NCBI RefSeq assembly: GCF_029623395.1 | Contig: NZ_JAPYKK010000005.1 | Span: forward strand, 1-64,000 | From: Sphingomonas echinoides | GTDB taxonomy: Bacteria > Pseudomonadota > Alphaproteobacteria > Sphingomonadales > Sphingomonadaceae | Reading direction: 5' to 3' | DNA length: 64,000 nt | Part shown: positions 1 to 9,159 of the stretch, one piece after another | Layout of the letters: every line of letters starts with the position of its first letter | Position numbering within the stretch: the first letter of the stretch is position 1 | Made by a program: the position numbers and the translations under genes | Notes under the pieces: generated by a model | Told to the model about the DNA's origin: nothing | The model's database searches: none | Seen by the model: only the letters and a program-made list of their open reading frames with translations

Positions 1-29
1 CGCGGTAGCGATCTGCTAAAGCCGCGCAC

Positions 30-1250
30 ATGGACCGCTCCCCGCTCGCTCGCCCCTTCCCCGCCCTGCCCGCGATCGCCGGGGTCACACCGCGTGTCGC
101 GCGCGCCGGGTACAAGCCGTGGGAGCGCAACGACCTCACCTTCATCACGCTCGATCCGGGCACGACGGTCGCGGGCGTGCTGACGCAAAGCAAATGCCCC
201 TCGCCCGAAGTCGAATGGTGCCGCGCCGCGCTGATCCTCGGCGAAGCGCGCGCGGTCGTCGTCAATGCGGGCAACGCGAATGCCTTCACCGGCGGGCGCG
301 GGCGCGCCGCGGTCGAGGCGATCGCCGCCAAGGTGGCGGGGGCGCTCGCGTGCCGGCCATCGGATGTGTTCGTCTCCTCGACCGGGGTAATCGGCGTGCC
401 GCTGCCGATCGACAAGGCCGAGGCCGGGCTCGACGCGGCGTTCGCGGCTGCCCCCTGTTCGTGGGAAGACGCCACCAACACGATCGGCACGACCGACACC
501 TTCGCCAAGGGTGCGATGACGACCGCCGTCCTTGGCGGGCGTACGGTCACGCTGGTCGGGATCATCAAGGGCTCGGGAATGATCGCACCCGACATGGCGA
601 CGATGCTCGGCTATATCTTCACCGACGCCGCGGTCTCGGCGGAATTCCTCCAGGTCACGCTCGGCGAAGCCAATCGCGCGACCTTCTCGTGCATCACGGT
701 CGACAGCGACACCTCGACCAGCGACAGCGTGCTCGCCTTCGCGACCGGCAAGGCAGGCAACCCGCCCCTGACCGGCGCCGAGGACGACGGTGCCGGCGCG
801 TTTCGCGCGGCGCTCGGCGACCTGTGCCGCCAGCTCGCGCATCTGGTGGTGCGCGACGGCGAAGGCGCGACCAAGTTCATCGAAGTCGCGGTGACCGGCG
901 CGGAAAGCGACCGCAGCGCGCACCGCATCGCGCTCAGCATCGCCAACTCGCCGCTCGTCAAGACCGCGATCGCGGGCGAGGATGCGAACTGGGGCCGCGT
1001 CGTGATGGCGGTCGGCAAGGCGGGCGAACCCGCCGAGCGCGACCTGCTCGCGATCCGCTTCGGTGATACGCAAGTGGCGCGCGAGGGGCTGGCGGTGACG
1101 GGCTATGACGAGACGCCGGTTGCTGCGCATCTCAAGGGCCAGGACATCGAGATCGGGGTTGATCTGGGGCTCGGCGACGGTGTGGCGACGATGTGGACGT
1201 GCGACCTGACGCACGGGTATATTTCGATCAACGCGGATTATCGGAGCTGA
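30..1250 (+). CDS. argJ: Glutamate N-acetyltransferase / amino-acid acetyltransferase ArgJ
   Basis: Bifunctional ornithine acetyltransferase. It moves the acetyl group from N-acetylornithine to glutamate in the cyclic arginine pathway, and many homologues also use acetyl-CoA. The 406-residue length is normal for the family. The self-cleavage site is visible: in the block KGSGMIAPDMATMLGY the threonine at residue 191 (after MA) is the expected autoproteolysis nucleophile and new N-terminus of the beta chain. The C-terminus (WTCDLTHGYISINADYRS) is also typical. The ORF opens 29 bases into the window, so its promoter is not visible. It converges on trxA, with a palindromic repeat doublet and the trxA terminator in the gap. 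Confidence 0.96.
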   Translation: MDRSPLARPFPALPAIAGVTPRVARAGYKPWERNDLTFITLDPGTTVAGVLTQSKCPSPEVEWCRAALILGEARAVVVNAGNANAFTGGRGRAAVEAIAAKVAGALACRPSDVFVSSTGVIGVPLPIDKAEAGLDAAFAAAPCSWEDATNTIGTTDTFAKGAMTTAVLGGRTVTLVGIIKGSGMIAPDMATMLGYIFTDAAVSAEFLQVTLGEANRATFSCITVDSDTSTSDSVLAFATGKAGNPPLTGAEDDGAGAFRAALGDLCRQLAHLVVRDGEGATKFIEVAVTGAESDRSAHRIALSIANSPLVKTAIAGEDANWGRVVMAVGKAGEPAERDLLAIRFGDTQVAREGLAVTGYDETPVAAHLKGQDIEIGVDLGLGDGVATMWTCDLTHGYISINADYRS

Positions 1251-1273
1251 ACGCAAACACGTCTATCTTAACC

Positions 1274-1379
1274 GCTTCCCCGGCGAAGGCCGGGGCCCAG
1301 TAACGGAGGTTTCTCCAACTGGGCGCAGCGCTCAATCATCGACGTCTCGCTGCTGGGCCCCGGCTTTCGCCGGGGAAGC
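1274..1379. repeat. 106-bp REPIN-like palindromic doublet, family 1, copy A
   Basis: Two hairpin units in inverted orientation. The left unit (1274-1300) contains CCCCGGC-GAAG-GCCGGGG followed by CCCAG. The right unit (1353-1379) begins CTGGG and contains CCCCGGC-TTTC-GCCGGGG, ending in GAAGC. The outer arms are inverted copies of each other with differences in the loops. The 52-base middle shows no gene. A second copy with the same organisation lies at 5326-5430. The element lies between the convergent argJ and trxA genes, where it could also act as a transcription block. Confidence 0.85.
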
Positions 1380-1400
1380 GCAACAGTAGGGCGCAATTAG

Positions 1401-1432
1401 AAAAGGCCCCCGGATCACTAAACCCGGAGGCC
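1401..1432 (-). terminator. Rho-independent terminator of trxA
   Basis: Read on the minus strand just after the trxA stop, GGCC-t-CCGG and CCGG-g-GGCC form a stem around a short loop and are followed by TTTTCT. It closes the long minus-strand gene series that ends in trxA. Confidence 0.75.
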
Positions 1433-1439
1433 AATCACC

Positions 1440-1763
1440 TTAAGCCAGCTCACCCTCGAGCCACGACTTCAACTTGCTCTTCGGCTCAGCCCCGACCTTG
1501 GTCGCAGCCGGCTGCCCGTTCTTGAACAGGATCATCGTCGGAATCCCGCGCACGCCATACTTGCCCGGCGCATCGGGGTTCTCGTCGATATTAAGCTTGG
1601 CGATCGTCACCTGCTCACCCAGTTCCTCGGAAATCTCTTCGAGGCTCGGCCCGATCATCTTGCACGGGCCGCACCATTCCGCCCAGAAATCGACCAGCAC
1701 CGCGCCCTGCGCATTGGTGACGTCGGCATCCCAGCTTGCGTCGGTGATTTTCTTGGTCGGCAT
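1440..1763 (-). CDS. trxA: Thioredoxin TrxA
   Basis: Cytoplasmic thiol-disulfide reductant of 107 residues, the standard length. The active site WCGPC gives the redox pair Cys31 and Cys34, and the cis-proline loop (GIPTMILF) is present. It is the last gene of the minus-strand series tsaE-amgK-murU-addB-addA-trxA, lying 63 bases after addA. A clear GGAGACAGAC-type ribosome site precedes the ATG. Its position after addBA is common in alphaproteobacteria, and a terminator follows directly. Confidence 0.96.
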   Translation of the reverse strand: MPTKKITDASWDADVTNAQGAVLVDFWAEWCGPCKMIGPSLEEISEELGEQVTIAKLNIDENPDAPGKYGVRGIPTMILFKNGQPAATKVGAEPKSKLKSWLEGELA

Positions 1764-1826
1764 GTCTGTCTCCTTGTGTTGGGCTGAACGTAAGGTCGCC
1801 GCCCTCGCACCTCAAGCGCACGAAGC

Positions 1827-4800
1827 CTAGCTTTGCTCCGCGCTCGCAAAGCCGGGCTTGTGCGTGGCGAGCGCCTCGGGCGACAGCAGGTACAGCGTCG
1901 GCCCGCTGGTATAGAGCAGCGCCGCCTCCACCGCCCGCCCCGGGAAGATCACCCGCAGCGCCGCGGCATAGGCCGCCATCTGCTTGATATGATAGGGCGG
2001 GATCTCGGCATCGCTGCCGGGCACGCTGCGCCCGGTCTTGAAATCGACGATCCGGATCCGCTCGGGCTCGACCAGCAGGCGATCGACCTTCCCCGACACG
2101 ACGAACCCGTCGGGCAGCACCGCCGCGATCGGTGCCTCGGCGAGCGACCGCTCCCCGAACGCCTCGGCAAAGCGCGGATCGTCGAGCACCGTCAACACCG
2201 GGTCGGCAATCGCCGCGCGCACCGCAGGATCGGCCACCGCCCCGCTCCGCTCGAGCCAGCGATCCGCCGCCACCGCGCGCTCCTCGGGTGCGACCGGCGG
2301 CAACCGTTCGAACAACGCGTGGATCAGCCGCCCGCGCTCGGCGGCATCGCGCATCGCAGGCGTCGGCGGCGCATCCGACACCACGTCATCGCCCAGCGAC
2401 GATGGCGCGAGCGGGCGCGGCGGACGCGATTCGACCGGCGCGTCGCGTAGCGCCCAGTCCGGCACCGTCACGGGCTCGCGCCCCTCGCCGTTCTTCGCCC
2501 GCACCAGCGGCACCGGCTTTTGCGGCGCATGGCCGATGAAATCGCGCGGCGCGGTCTCGGCGGGCAACCCGAGCGCGGTCATCGCGCGGTCGGCGGCGGC
2601 GTACCAGCTTGCCTCAGGCGCGACGCCCTTCGCGCTCGGCCCGACCGATCCGGCAATCACCAGCCGTTCCTCGGCGCGCGTCGCGGCGACGTAGAACAGC
2701 CGCCAATGCTCCTCCAGATCGCGCGCGGCAGCGTCGTCGACCAGCTCGGCGAGCGGCCCAGTGGCCTCGCCCTTGCGCGGACGGATGATCGGGATCGCCG
2801 CCGCCATGTCGCCCGCGGTCCATTTGAGCGTCGAGCGCGGCGAGCGCGTCGGGTCGACCGCCGCATCCGCGAGGATCACCAGCGGGGCCTGCAACCCCTT
2901 CGCGCCATGCGCGGTCATCACGCGGACCGAATCATGCGGCGTTGACGGATCGCGCTTGATCTCCACCTCGCCGCGATCGAACCAGTCGAGGAAGCGTTGC
3001 AGCGACGGCGTGCCGAGCGATTCGAAATCGAGTGCTGCGCTGAGCAATTCCTCGATCGGATCGCGCGCTTCCTGCCCCAGCCGCCGGAGCAACTTGCGCC
3101 GCCCGCCGAGCGGCCCGGACAGCAGTTCCTCAAGGAACTGATAGGGCGTCGCGAAATCGGCGCGATCGAGCATCCCATAGACCGGTGCGAGATCGACGCG
3201 CGGCAGCGTCTTGCTGATATGCCGCCACAGGCTGACAGCGCGCTTGGGCGCGGCATGCATCAACTGGTCCTGGCTCCACCCGATCAGCGGCGAGACCAGC
3301 AGCGACGCCAGCGACAGATCGTCCTCGGGCTGGAGCACGAAGCGGATCGCGGAGAGCAGATCCTGCACCGACAACGGCGCGTTGAGCCGCAACCGGTCGA
3401 CCCCCGCGACGGGCACGCCCTCCGCATACAGCCGCGCGACGATCAGCGACGCGAGGTCGCCGCGCCGCTTGACGAGGATCATGATGTCCTCGGGCTGGAG
3501 CGTGCGCCCCTTGCTCTCGAGCATCAGCGTGCCGACCCAGCCCTTGATCGTCCGCGCGATCTGCCCGGCGAGCGCGCGGGTCGCGTCGCCGATCCAGCCC
3601 TCTTCGTCCTCGTCGCCAGCGCCTGCGATCACCAGCGGCCACAGGCTGACCGTCCCCGGCCCCGGGACTTCGCTCGCGTGCCGCTCGCGGTCCGCGATCA
3701 GCCCCATGCCGGGCTCGGGCAGCAGTTCGAGCGCGGAATCGACGAATTCGAGCACCGGCCGGGTCGAGCGGAACGATTGCGTCAGCGACAGCCGATGCCA
3801 CGGCCGCGCGCGCATCTCACCGGTCCGCCCGCGTTCGGCGCTGTCCGAATCCCACGCGGCTTCCGCCAGCCGCCCGAAACTCAGTTCCGCCGCACCGAAA
3901 TAGCGCGGGTCGGTGCCCTGGAAGCCGAAGATCGCCTGTTTGAAATCGCCGACCGTGAACAAGGTGCGGACGCGCTCGCCGTGGCTGCCGTCGCCCGCGA
4001 AGAATTCCTCGGCGAGTGCGCGGATGATCGCCCATTGCTCGGGGTTGGTGTCCTGCGCCTCGTCGATCAGCACATGCTCGGTCGCCTGGTCGAGCTTGTA
4101 GCGGACCCACTCGCCCATGCCGGGCTGTTGCAGCAACGCGATCGTCGCGCGGATCAGATCGTCGAAATCGACCGCGCCGAGCCGGTGTTTCGCGCGGTCA
4201 TAAGTCGCGGCGTAATCCCGCCCGACCATCAGCGCATCGGCGAGCAGATCGGCATAAGCCGCACGCTCGCGCAAGCCCAGCAGCGTCGCGCACGCCTCGC
4301 CGACCTCGATCGCGATGCCGGCATAGTCCTCGTCCGCCGCGATCAGCTTTGGCGAATATTTGCGCGGTTCGCGCTTGGCGGTGAACGGCACGCCGATCAA
4401 ATCGCCGAGCATCCGCACGCGCATCTCGGGCGTCGCCTCAACCCAGCATTCGGCGATGTCGGCATGGTTGCCGCCGGTCGCGGTGCCCCAGGCGCGGTTG
4501 GCCGCTGCCAGCCGTGCGACGCTGTCGACGTCGAACTCGCTATCGTCGCACGCCTCGCACAGCACCGCCTCGATATCGCCGGTCGGCAAGTCGAGCGCGC
4601 GGCGGATGAAGGGCTGTACGCCATCGCCCATCGGCAGTTCCGCCATCGCGGCGGGCGCACGTGCGCAGGCGAGCAGATAGCGTTCCGCCTCGCCCTCGCC
4701 CAGCCGCAGGCTCAGCGCGCCGACGGTGGTGATCGGTTTCTCGCGCCCCTCGGTCTCGGCGGCGACGAGCATCTCGGCGAGCGCATCGCGCGCCATCACC

Positions 4801-5276
4801 GCTTCCTCGCGCGCCTCGATCGGGCGGAAGCCGGGGACGAGCCCCGCCTCAACCGGGACGCCCGACAACAGGCTCTGGCAGAACCCGTGGATCGTCTGGA
4901 TCCGGATCCCGCCGCCGGGGGAATCGAGCACGCGCGCGAACAGCGTCCGCGCACGCTGCTTGAGCTCGGGCGACGGGTCTTCGCCGAGCGCATGGAGATC
5001 GCGTGCGAGATCGGGCTCGGCCATCCGCACCCACGCCGCAAGCCGCTCGCCGATCCGCCCCGCCATTTCGGCCGCGCCCGCCTTGGTGAAGGTCAGGCAC
5101 AGGATCGCCGCCGGATCGACCCCGCGCAGCAGCAAGCGATAGACGCGCGCGGTGAGCACCTGCGTCTTGCCGGTACCCGCCGAGGCGGACAACCAGACGT
5201 GCCCGCCGGGATCACTCGCGCGGGCTTGGGCGTCCTTGAGGATCGGGAGCGGGCGGTGGCCCTTGGGTTCGCTCAT
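1827..5276 (-). CDS. addA: Double-strand-break repair helicase-nuclease AddA
   Basis: UvrD-like superfamily 1 helicase with a C-terminal RecB-type nuclease; it works with AddB in recombinational repair of DNA ends. Visible are Walker A SAGTGKT (residues 32-38), the helicase block VLIDEAQDTNPEQW, and the nuclease motif IVDFKTGR followed by a Q-x3-Y element (QMAAY) near the C-terminus. The ORF is open 41 codons further upstream to 5399. That extension is translated from the palindromic repeat at 5326-5430, so I place the start at the ATG at 5276 (MSEPKGHRPLPIL), giving 1149 residues. AddB lies 168 bases upstream, an unusually large gap filled by the repeat. Confidence 0.95.
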   Translation of the reverse strand: MSEPKGHRPLPILKDAQARASDPGGHVWLSASAGTGKTQVLTARVYRLLLRGVDPAAILCLTFTKAGAAEMAGRIGERLAAWVRMAEPDLARDLHALGEDPSPELKQRARTLFARVLDSPGGGIRIQTIHGFCQSLLSGVPVEAGLVPGFRPIEAREEAVMARDALAEMLVAAETEGREKPITTVGALSLRLGEGEAERYLLACARAPAAMAELPMGDGVQPFIRRALDLPTGDIEAVLCEACDDSEFDVDSVARLAAANRAWGTATGGNHADIAECWVEATPEMRVRMLGDLIGVPFTAKREPRKYSPKLIAADEDYAGIAIEVGEACATLLGLRERAAYADLLADALMVGRDYAATYDRAKHRLGAVDFDDLIRATIALLQQPGMGEWVRYKLDQATEHVLIDEAQDTNPEQWAIIRALAEEFFAGDGSHGERVRTLFTVGDFKQAIFGFQGTDPRYFGAAELSFGRLAEAAWDSDSAERGRTGEMRARPWHRLSLTQSFRSTRPVLEFVDSALELLPEPGMGLIADRERHASEVPGPGTVSLWPLVIAGAGDEDEEGWIGDATRALAGQIARTIKGWVGTLMLESKGRTLQPEDIMILVKRRGDLASLIVARLYAEGVPVAGVDRLRLNAPLSVQDLLSAIRFVLQPEDDLSLASLLVSPLIGWSQDQLMHAAPKRAVSLWRHISKTLPRVDLAPVYGMLDRADFATPYQFLEELLSGPLGGRRKLLRRLGQEARDPIEELLSAALDFESLGTPSLQRFLDWFDRGEVEIKRDPSTPHDSVRVMTAHGAKGLQAPLVILADAAVDPTRSPRSTLKWTAGDMAAAIPIIRPRKGEATGPLAELVDDAAARDLEEHWRLFYVAATRAEERLVIAGSVGPSAKGVAPEASWYAAADRAMTALGLPAETAPRDFIGHAPQKPVPLVRAKNGEGREPVTVPDWALRDAPVESRPPRPLAPSSLGDDVVSDAPPTPAMRDAAERGRLIHALFERLPPVAPEERAVAADRWLERSGAVADPAVRAAIADPVLTVLDDPRFAEAFGERSLAEAPIAAVLPDGFVVSGKVDRLLVEPERIRIVDFKTGRSVPGSDAEIPPYHIKQMAAYAAALRVIFPGRAVEAALLYTSGPTLYLLSPEALATHKPGFASAEQS

Positions 5277-5325
5277 CGGGCGTGGCTCCCCGCCATAGCG
5301 CTGCGCTTCCCCGCTCGCCTTACTC

Positions 5326-5430
5326 GCTTCCCCGGCGAAGGCCGGGGCCCAGGAGCGAGCGGGTCGTTGGAGAGCGCAGCATTGCCAAACCTCGGCCACC
5401 GCGACTGGGCCCCGGCCTCCGCCGGGGAAG
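5326..5430. repeat. 105-bp REPIN-like palindromic doublet, family 1, copy B
   Basis: Same design as the element at 1274-1379. The left unit (5326-5352) has CCCCGGC-GAAG-GCCGGGG-CCCAG. The right unit (5405-5430) has CTGGG-CCCCGGC-CTCC-GCCGGGG-AAG. The middle sequence differs from copy A, and loop sequences differ while stems are kept. It fills the space between the addB stop and the addA start, so it would be transcribed as part of the addBA message. Confidence 0.85.
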
Positions 5431-5444
5431 AGAACTGGAAAAAG

Positions 5445-8402
5445 CTACTCACGCCCATACCATTCATCCCGGCGCATCAACTGATCATACTCCGCAAACG
5501 GCGCATAATCCGGGTGCAGCTTTGCCTCGAACCCGCGCATCCCCGTCAGCCATTCCCCCGCCGCATCGCTGAAGTGCCGCGCGGCGAGAGTCACGAAATC
5601 CTCGGGCAGCACCTTGTCGAGCTTGCCCGCCGGATCGACCGGGGACGAGACCTTGCCGAACGCATCGCCATTCTTGGTCAGCGACCAATATTCGAACCCG
5701 CGCGCGATCCCCGCGATATCCTCAAACCCTCCGCGCTCCGCGATCAGCCCAAGCAGCCCGAGCTGCAGACTGAACCCCTCGCGCACCGCCGCCGCCGAGG
5801 GGGCCTTGCCGGTCTTGTAATCGATGATCGCGAGCGTCCCGTCCGGGTTGCGGTCGATCCGGTCGAACTTGCCGGTCAGCGTGACACCCGCGATCGCGAC
5901 CTTGCCCGACTGCTCGACCGCGAGCACGCTCCGCCCCGCATCCGCCTGCTTGCCCATTTCCGCGACGATCCAGTTGATCGCCTCCATCAGCCGCGGTCGC
6001 CACAAAGCGCGCTGCATCGGATGCGCGCCGTCGAACATCGCGAGCGCGCGGCCATGCAGCGTATCGAGCGCGCACGCATCCTCGCGCGCCCATTGCTCGA
6101 GGATCGCGTGGACCGCGGTGCCGCGCCACGCGGCACTCGGATCGGCATCGACCGGATCGAGCGGCACCAGCCCGAGGATGCGCTTGGCGTAAAAAGCGTA
6201 AGGGTCGGCCTTGAGCCGGTCGACGTCGGTCACCGCGATCGTCGTCGGGCGACGCTCGGCGGGGGGCACCGGCACCGGGCGCGTCGCGGGCTCATGCGCG
6301 CGCGGATCGTCGAGCGCGCGCGCCCAGCCCTCCAGCGCGGCAGCCCGCTCGAACCGCTCGCCCGCCAGCGCCTGCAACCGCAGCCAGAAGCGCGAGGCGA
6401 TCGCCGGTTGCGTGCCCCCGCGCCGCGCGCGCGTGATCAGCGCGGCCGGGGCGCCCAACGCCTGCGCAAGATCATGCGCCGCCATCCCGACACCACGATC
6501 GAGCCCCGGAAGCCCCAGTTCGATCCGGATCCGCGGCGCAAGCCACGGGTCCGGCGCGGGCAGGCCCGGCCAAGTCCCCTCGTTGAGCCCGCCAAGAATC
6601 ATCACGTCGGCGGTCTGCAACCGCGCCTCGATCAATCCATAGATCGCGATACGTGGGTGCCCGCCCTGCTGCGCGCGCACTGCGACTTCTTCCATCAGCG
6701 TCGCGAGCAACGGCGCAAGGCTGGCCGGGTCGACCATCGCAGGACCCTCGCCCGCATGATCCTCGATCCCGCGGAGCAATTCCGCGGCAGCACGACCGTT
6801 GGGGCCAGCCCAGAGCGCATCGCCGCACAGCGTCTGCGCCGTCTCGCGCAACCCCGCAACGAGCGCCGCCAGCGGAGCCGCGCGCGCGAACAACGGTTCG
6901 AGTGGCTCCAGCAAAGCCCGCGCCTCGGGCCACCACGCGGTCGCATCACCAGCGCGCCGTGCCTGTCGTAGATGTGCGTCGATCCCGGCCAGCCCCGCCG
7001 CTGGACGCGGCCCGCGCAGAACGCGGTCGAGCGACCGCACCCCGTCGAGCCACGCCGTCCGCGCCGGCCCCGAGCGTACCAGCGGATGCTTGAGCAACGT
7101 CAGCAAGGCGAGCGGCGCGAACCGCTGGGTTGCCGCCTCCGCGAGCGCGGTCAGCAATGTCCCCGGCGGCAGGATCGACAACGGTCGCCCGGCCGAATCG
7201 TCCACGATGATGTTCCACCGCTTGCAATGCGCCGCCACGCGCCGCGCGAGCCCGCGATCGGGCGTCACCAGTGCAGCGGTGCGGCCCGGCATCTCGACCA
7301 CTTCGCGCAAGGCGAGCGCAATCGCCTGCGCCTCCTCCCCCGGCGTCGCGAGTTCGGCGGCGGTGATCCCGCTCAAGCGCCGCTGCTCGGCGGGGAGCGA
7401 CGTCCATTTGGCCGTCGCCTCCGCCGCCGCCAGCGCATTCGCCACTGCCTTGCCGCGCGCGACCGTCGCGTCGTGATCGCTGCCGTCACGCCACTGGCGG
7501 ACTTCGGTGCGGTTGACGCTCATCCGCTCGAGCAGGAGCTTGAGATGGAATTGCGGGTGCGTCTCGATCGATCGGCGCGTGCTGCCGCTCTCGGGGTCGA
7601 ACCGGTGCGGCCCGAGCGCCTGCCACTCGGTCTCGTCCATCCCGATCGCAAGATCCGCCATCACGACCATTCCGCGCGGGCTGTCCGCGACGCAGCGCAA
7701 CAGCCGCGCCACCGCAGGCGCGCTGTCGGTGATCCCTGCCGCGCAGACGAACCCCGCGGGCGGTGTCGCATCCCACCGCTCCGCCAGCCGCCGCAGCAAC
7801 CGCGCGCGCCGGTCCGCCAGGTCGATCCGCCCGATCCGCGCGAGTTCGCCCGGCCAGCGGTCGAGCACGATCTCGAACAGCGCGAGCGCGCGTTCCCAAT
7901 GCGCCGACATTGCTTCGTTGAGCTCGATCTGCCGCAACCGGATCGGCGCGACGTCCTCGACCAGCAACTGATCGAGCGTCCGCGCGAGATCGCCCGCCAG
8001 CCGCACCGCTTCCGCCGCATCGATCGGCTGTCCGCCACGCTGGCGTTCCTCGCCGATCAGCCGCGCGAGGATCATCCGCCGTTCGAGCGGCCCGACCGCA
8101 GGCGGGATCGGCTCCGCGCTATCCGCCGGATCGAGCGCCGCGCCGACGCCTTCGTCGAGCGCCGGATCGCCGATCGCGACCATCCGCGGGAGCAGCAAGC
8201 CGTTGTCGCTCGCGCGGACGAACGCCTCCGTCAGCGCGCGCTTGGCGCGATTGTTGGGGAGCAGCACCAACCCGCGCGCGAGCCCGAGATCATCGCCCTT
8301 GGCATCTGGCCCGAACTGCCGGATAAGCCCCGCCGCCAACGCATCGGCAAACGCGCGGTGCGCGGGGATCGTGAAGACTGTTGGCCGGACGGGCTCAGCC
8401 AT
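5445..8402 (-). CDS. addB: Double-strand-break repair nuclease subunit AddB
   Basis: 985-residue partner of AddA, with an inactivated helicase-like region and a C-terminal PD-(D/E)XK nuclease. The nuclease core AIIDYKTGK with the following SLQLGLLGLIAE helix is visible near residues 850-890. The ATG at 8402 overlaps the end of murU by eight bases, implying translational coupling. It lies upstream of addA in the same direction, separated from it by a palindromic doublet. Product assignment rests on the nuclease motif, length and position in the conserved block. Confidence 0.93.
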   Translation of the reverse strand: MAEPVRPTVFTIPAHRAFADALAAGLIRQFGPDAKGDDLGLARGLVLLPNNRAKRALTEAFVRASDNGLLLPRMVAIGDPALDEGVGAALDPADSAEPIPPAVGPLERRMILARLIGEERQRGGQPIDAAEAVRLAGDLARTLDQLLVEDVAPIRLRQIELNEAMSAHWERALALFEIVLDRWPGELARIGRIDLADRRARLLRRLAERWDATPPAGFVCAAGITDSAPAVARLLRCVADSPRGMVVMADLAIGMDETEWQALGPHRFDPESGSTRRSIETHPQFHLKLLLERMSVNRTEVRQWRDGSDHDATVARGKAVANALAAAEATAKWTSLPAEQRRLSGITAAELATPGEEAQAIALALREVVEMPGRTAALVTPDRGLARRVAAHCKRWNIIVDDSAGRPLSILPPGTLLTALAEAATQRFAPLALLTLLKHPLVRSGPARTAWLDGVRSLDRVLRGPRPAAGLAGIDAHLRQARRAGDATAWWPEARALLEPLEPLFARAAPLAALVAGLRETAQTLCGDALWAGPNGRAAAELLRGIEDHAGEGPAMVDPASLAPLLATLMEEVAVRAQQGGHPRIAIYGLIEARLQTADVMILGGLNEGTWPGLPAPDPWLAPRIRIELGLPGLDRGVGMAAHDLAQALGAPAALITRARRGGTQPAIASRFWLRLQALAGERFERAAALEGWARALDDPRAHEPATRPVPVPPAERRPTTIAVTDVDRLKADPYAFYAKRILGLVPLDPVDADPSAAWRGTAVHAILEQWAREDACALDTLHGRALAMFDGAHPMQRALWRPRLMEAINWIVAEMGKQADAGRSVLAVEQSGKVAIAGVTLTGKFDRIDRNPDGTLAIIDYKTGKAPSAAAVREGFSLQLGLLGLIAERGGFEDIAGIARGFEYWSLTKNGDAFGKVSSPVDPAGKLDKVLPEDFVTLAARHFSDAAGEWLTGMRGFEAKLHPDYAPFAEYDQLMRRDEWYGRE

Positions 8403-9159
8403 CCGCGAGCATGACCTCGGTCTTGCCGACCGCCGCCGGCGTGCCGACGTCGAACCACAGGCCCTGATGCACCAGCCCGTAAGCGCGCCCCGCCGCGATC
8501 GCGCGTTCCCAGAACAGCATCGTCGAGAACGGCCCCTCGGGCCAGTCCGCGATCACGCGCGGCGACAGGATCTGGACGCCGGTATAAACGAAGGGCGCGA
8601 GCTTGCCCGGCTGACGCCGCCCGATGATCTTGCCGTCGGCGGCCAGCCGGAAGTCGCCCTGCCCGGCATGATGATTGGCGCGCGCGAGCGGCACCATCAG
8701 CAGCAGCGCGTCCATCTTCTCGTCGTCCCACCGCGCGGCGAGCATCCGGATCGCGTCGCTCGGGCCATCGACCCAAAGATTGTCGCTGTTGACGACGAGG
8801 AACGGATCGCTGCCGATCAGGTCGCGCGCCTGGACGATCCCGCCGCCCGTCTCCATCAACTGCTTGCGTTCGTCGGAGACGACCACGTCGATCCCCGACA
8901 CGCGGTTGCGCAGATGCGCCTCGAGCGTGTCGGCGAGGTAATGGACGTTGACCACTGCACGCTCGATCCCACCCGCGCGAAGCCGGTCGAACACATGGTC
9001 GATCAGCGCACGCCCGTTGACCACCACCAGCGGCTTGGGTCGTGTCGCGGTGAGCGGGCGCATCCGCTTGCCCAGCCCCGCCGCCATCACCATCGCGGTC
9101 TTGGGGACGACCCCGCCCGGATCGGGGCGGATGTGCAGCGTGCGCTTGGGGTCGATCAC
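8395..9159 (-). CDS. murU: N-acetylmuramate-1-phosphate uridylyltransferase MurU
   Basis: Nucleotidyltransferase that makes UDP-MurNAc from MurNAc-1-phosphate in the peptidoglycan-recycling bypass, downstream of the AmgK kinase. The N-terminal signature MVMAAGLGKRMRPLTATRPK binds the nucleotide, and DPFLVVNSDNLWVDG contains the metal-binding aspartate. I start it at GTG 9159, whose GTGA overlaps the amgK stop, giving 254 residues. The ORF is open further upstream, but that part is a shadow of amgK. The adjacent kinase makes the MurU assignment more likely than a generic mannose-1-phosphate guanylyltransferase. Confidence 0.88.
   Translation of the reverse strand: MIDPKRTLHIRPDPGGVVPKTAMVMAAGLGKRMRPLTATRPKPLVVVNGRALIDHVFDRLRAGGIERAVVNVHYLADTLEAHLRNRVSGIDVVVSDERKQLMETGGGIVQARDLIGSDPFLVVNSDNLWVDGPSDAIRMLAARWDDEKMDALLLMVPLARANHHAGQGDFRLAADGKIIGRRQPGKLAPFVYTGVQILSPRVIADWPEGPFSTMLFWERAIAAGRAYGLVHQGLWFDVGTPAAVGKTEVMLADG

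Noticed and set aside
5277..5399. 41-codon N-terminal extension of AddA
   Set aside because: It is translated from the palindromic repeat at 5326-5430 and has no counterpart in AddA; the ATG at 5276 fits better.
2997..6971. 1324-codon plus-strand open frame across addA and addB
   Set aside because: It is antisense to two well-recognised genes, is Arg/Pro/Gln-rich with no domain, and arises from high GC at third positions.
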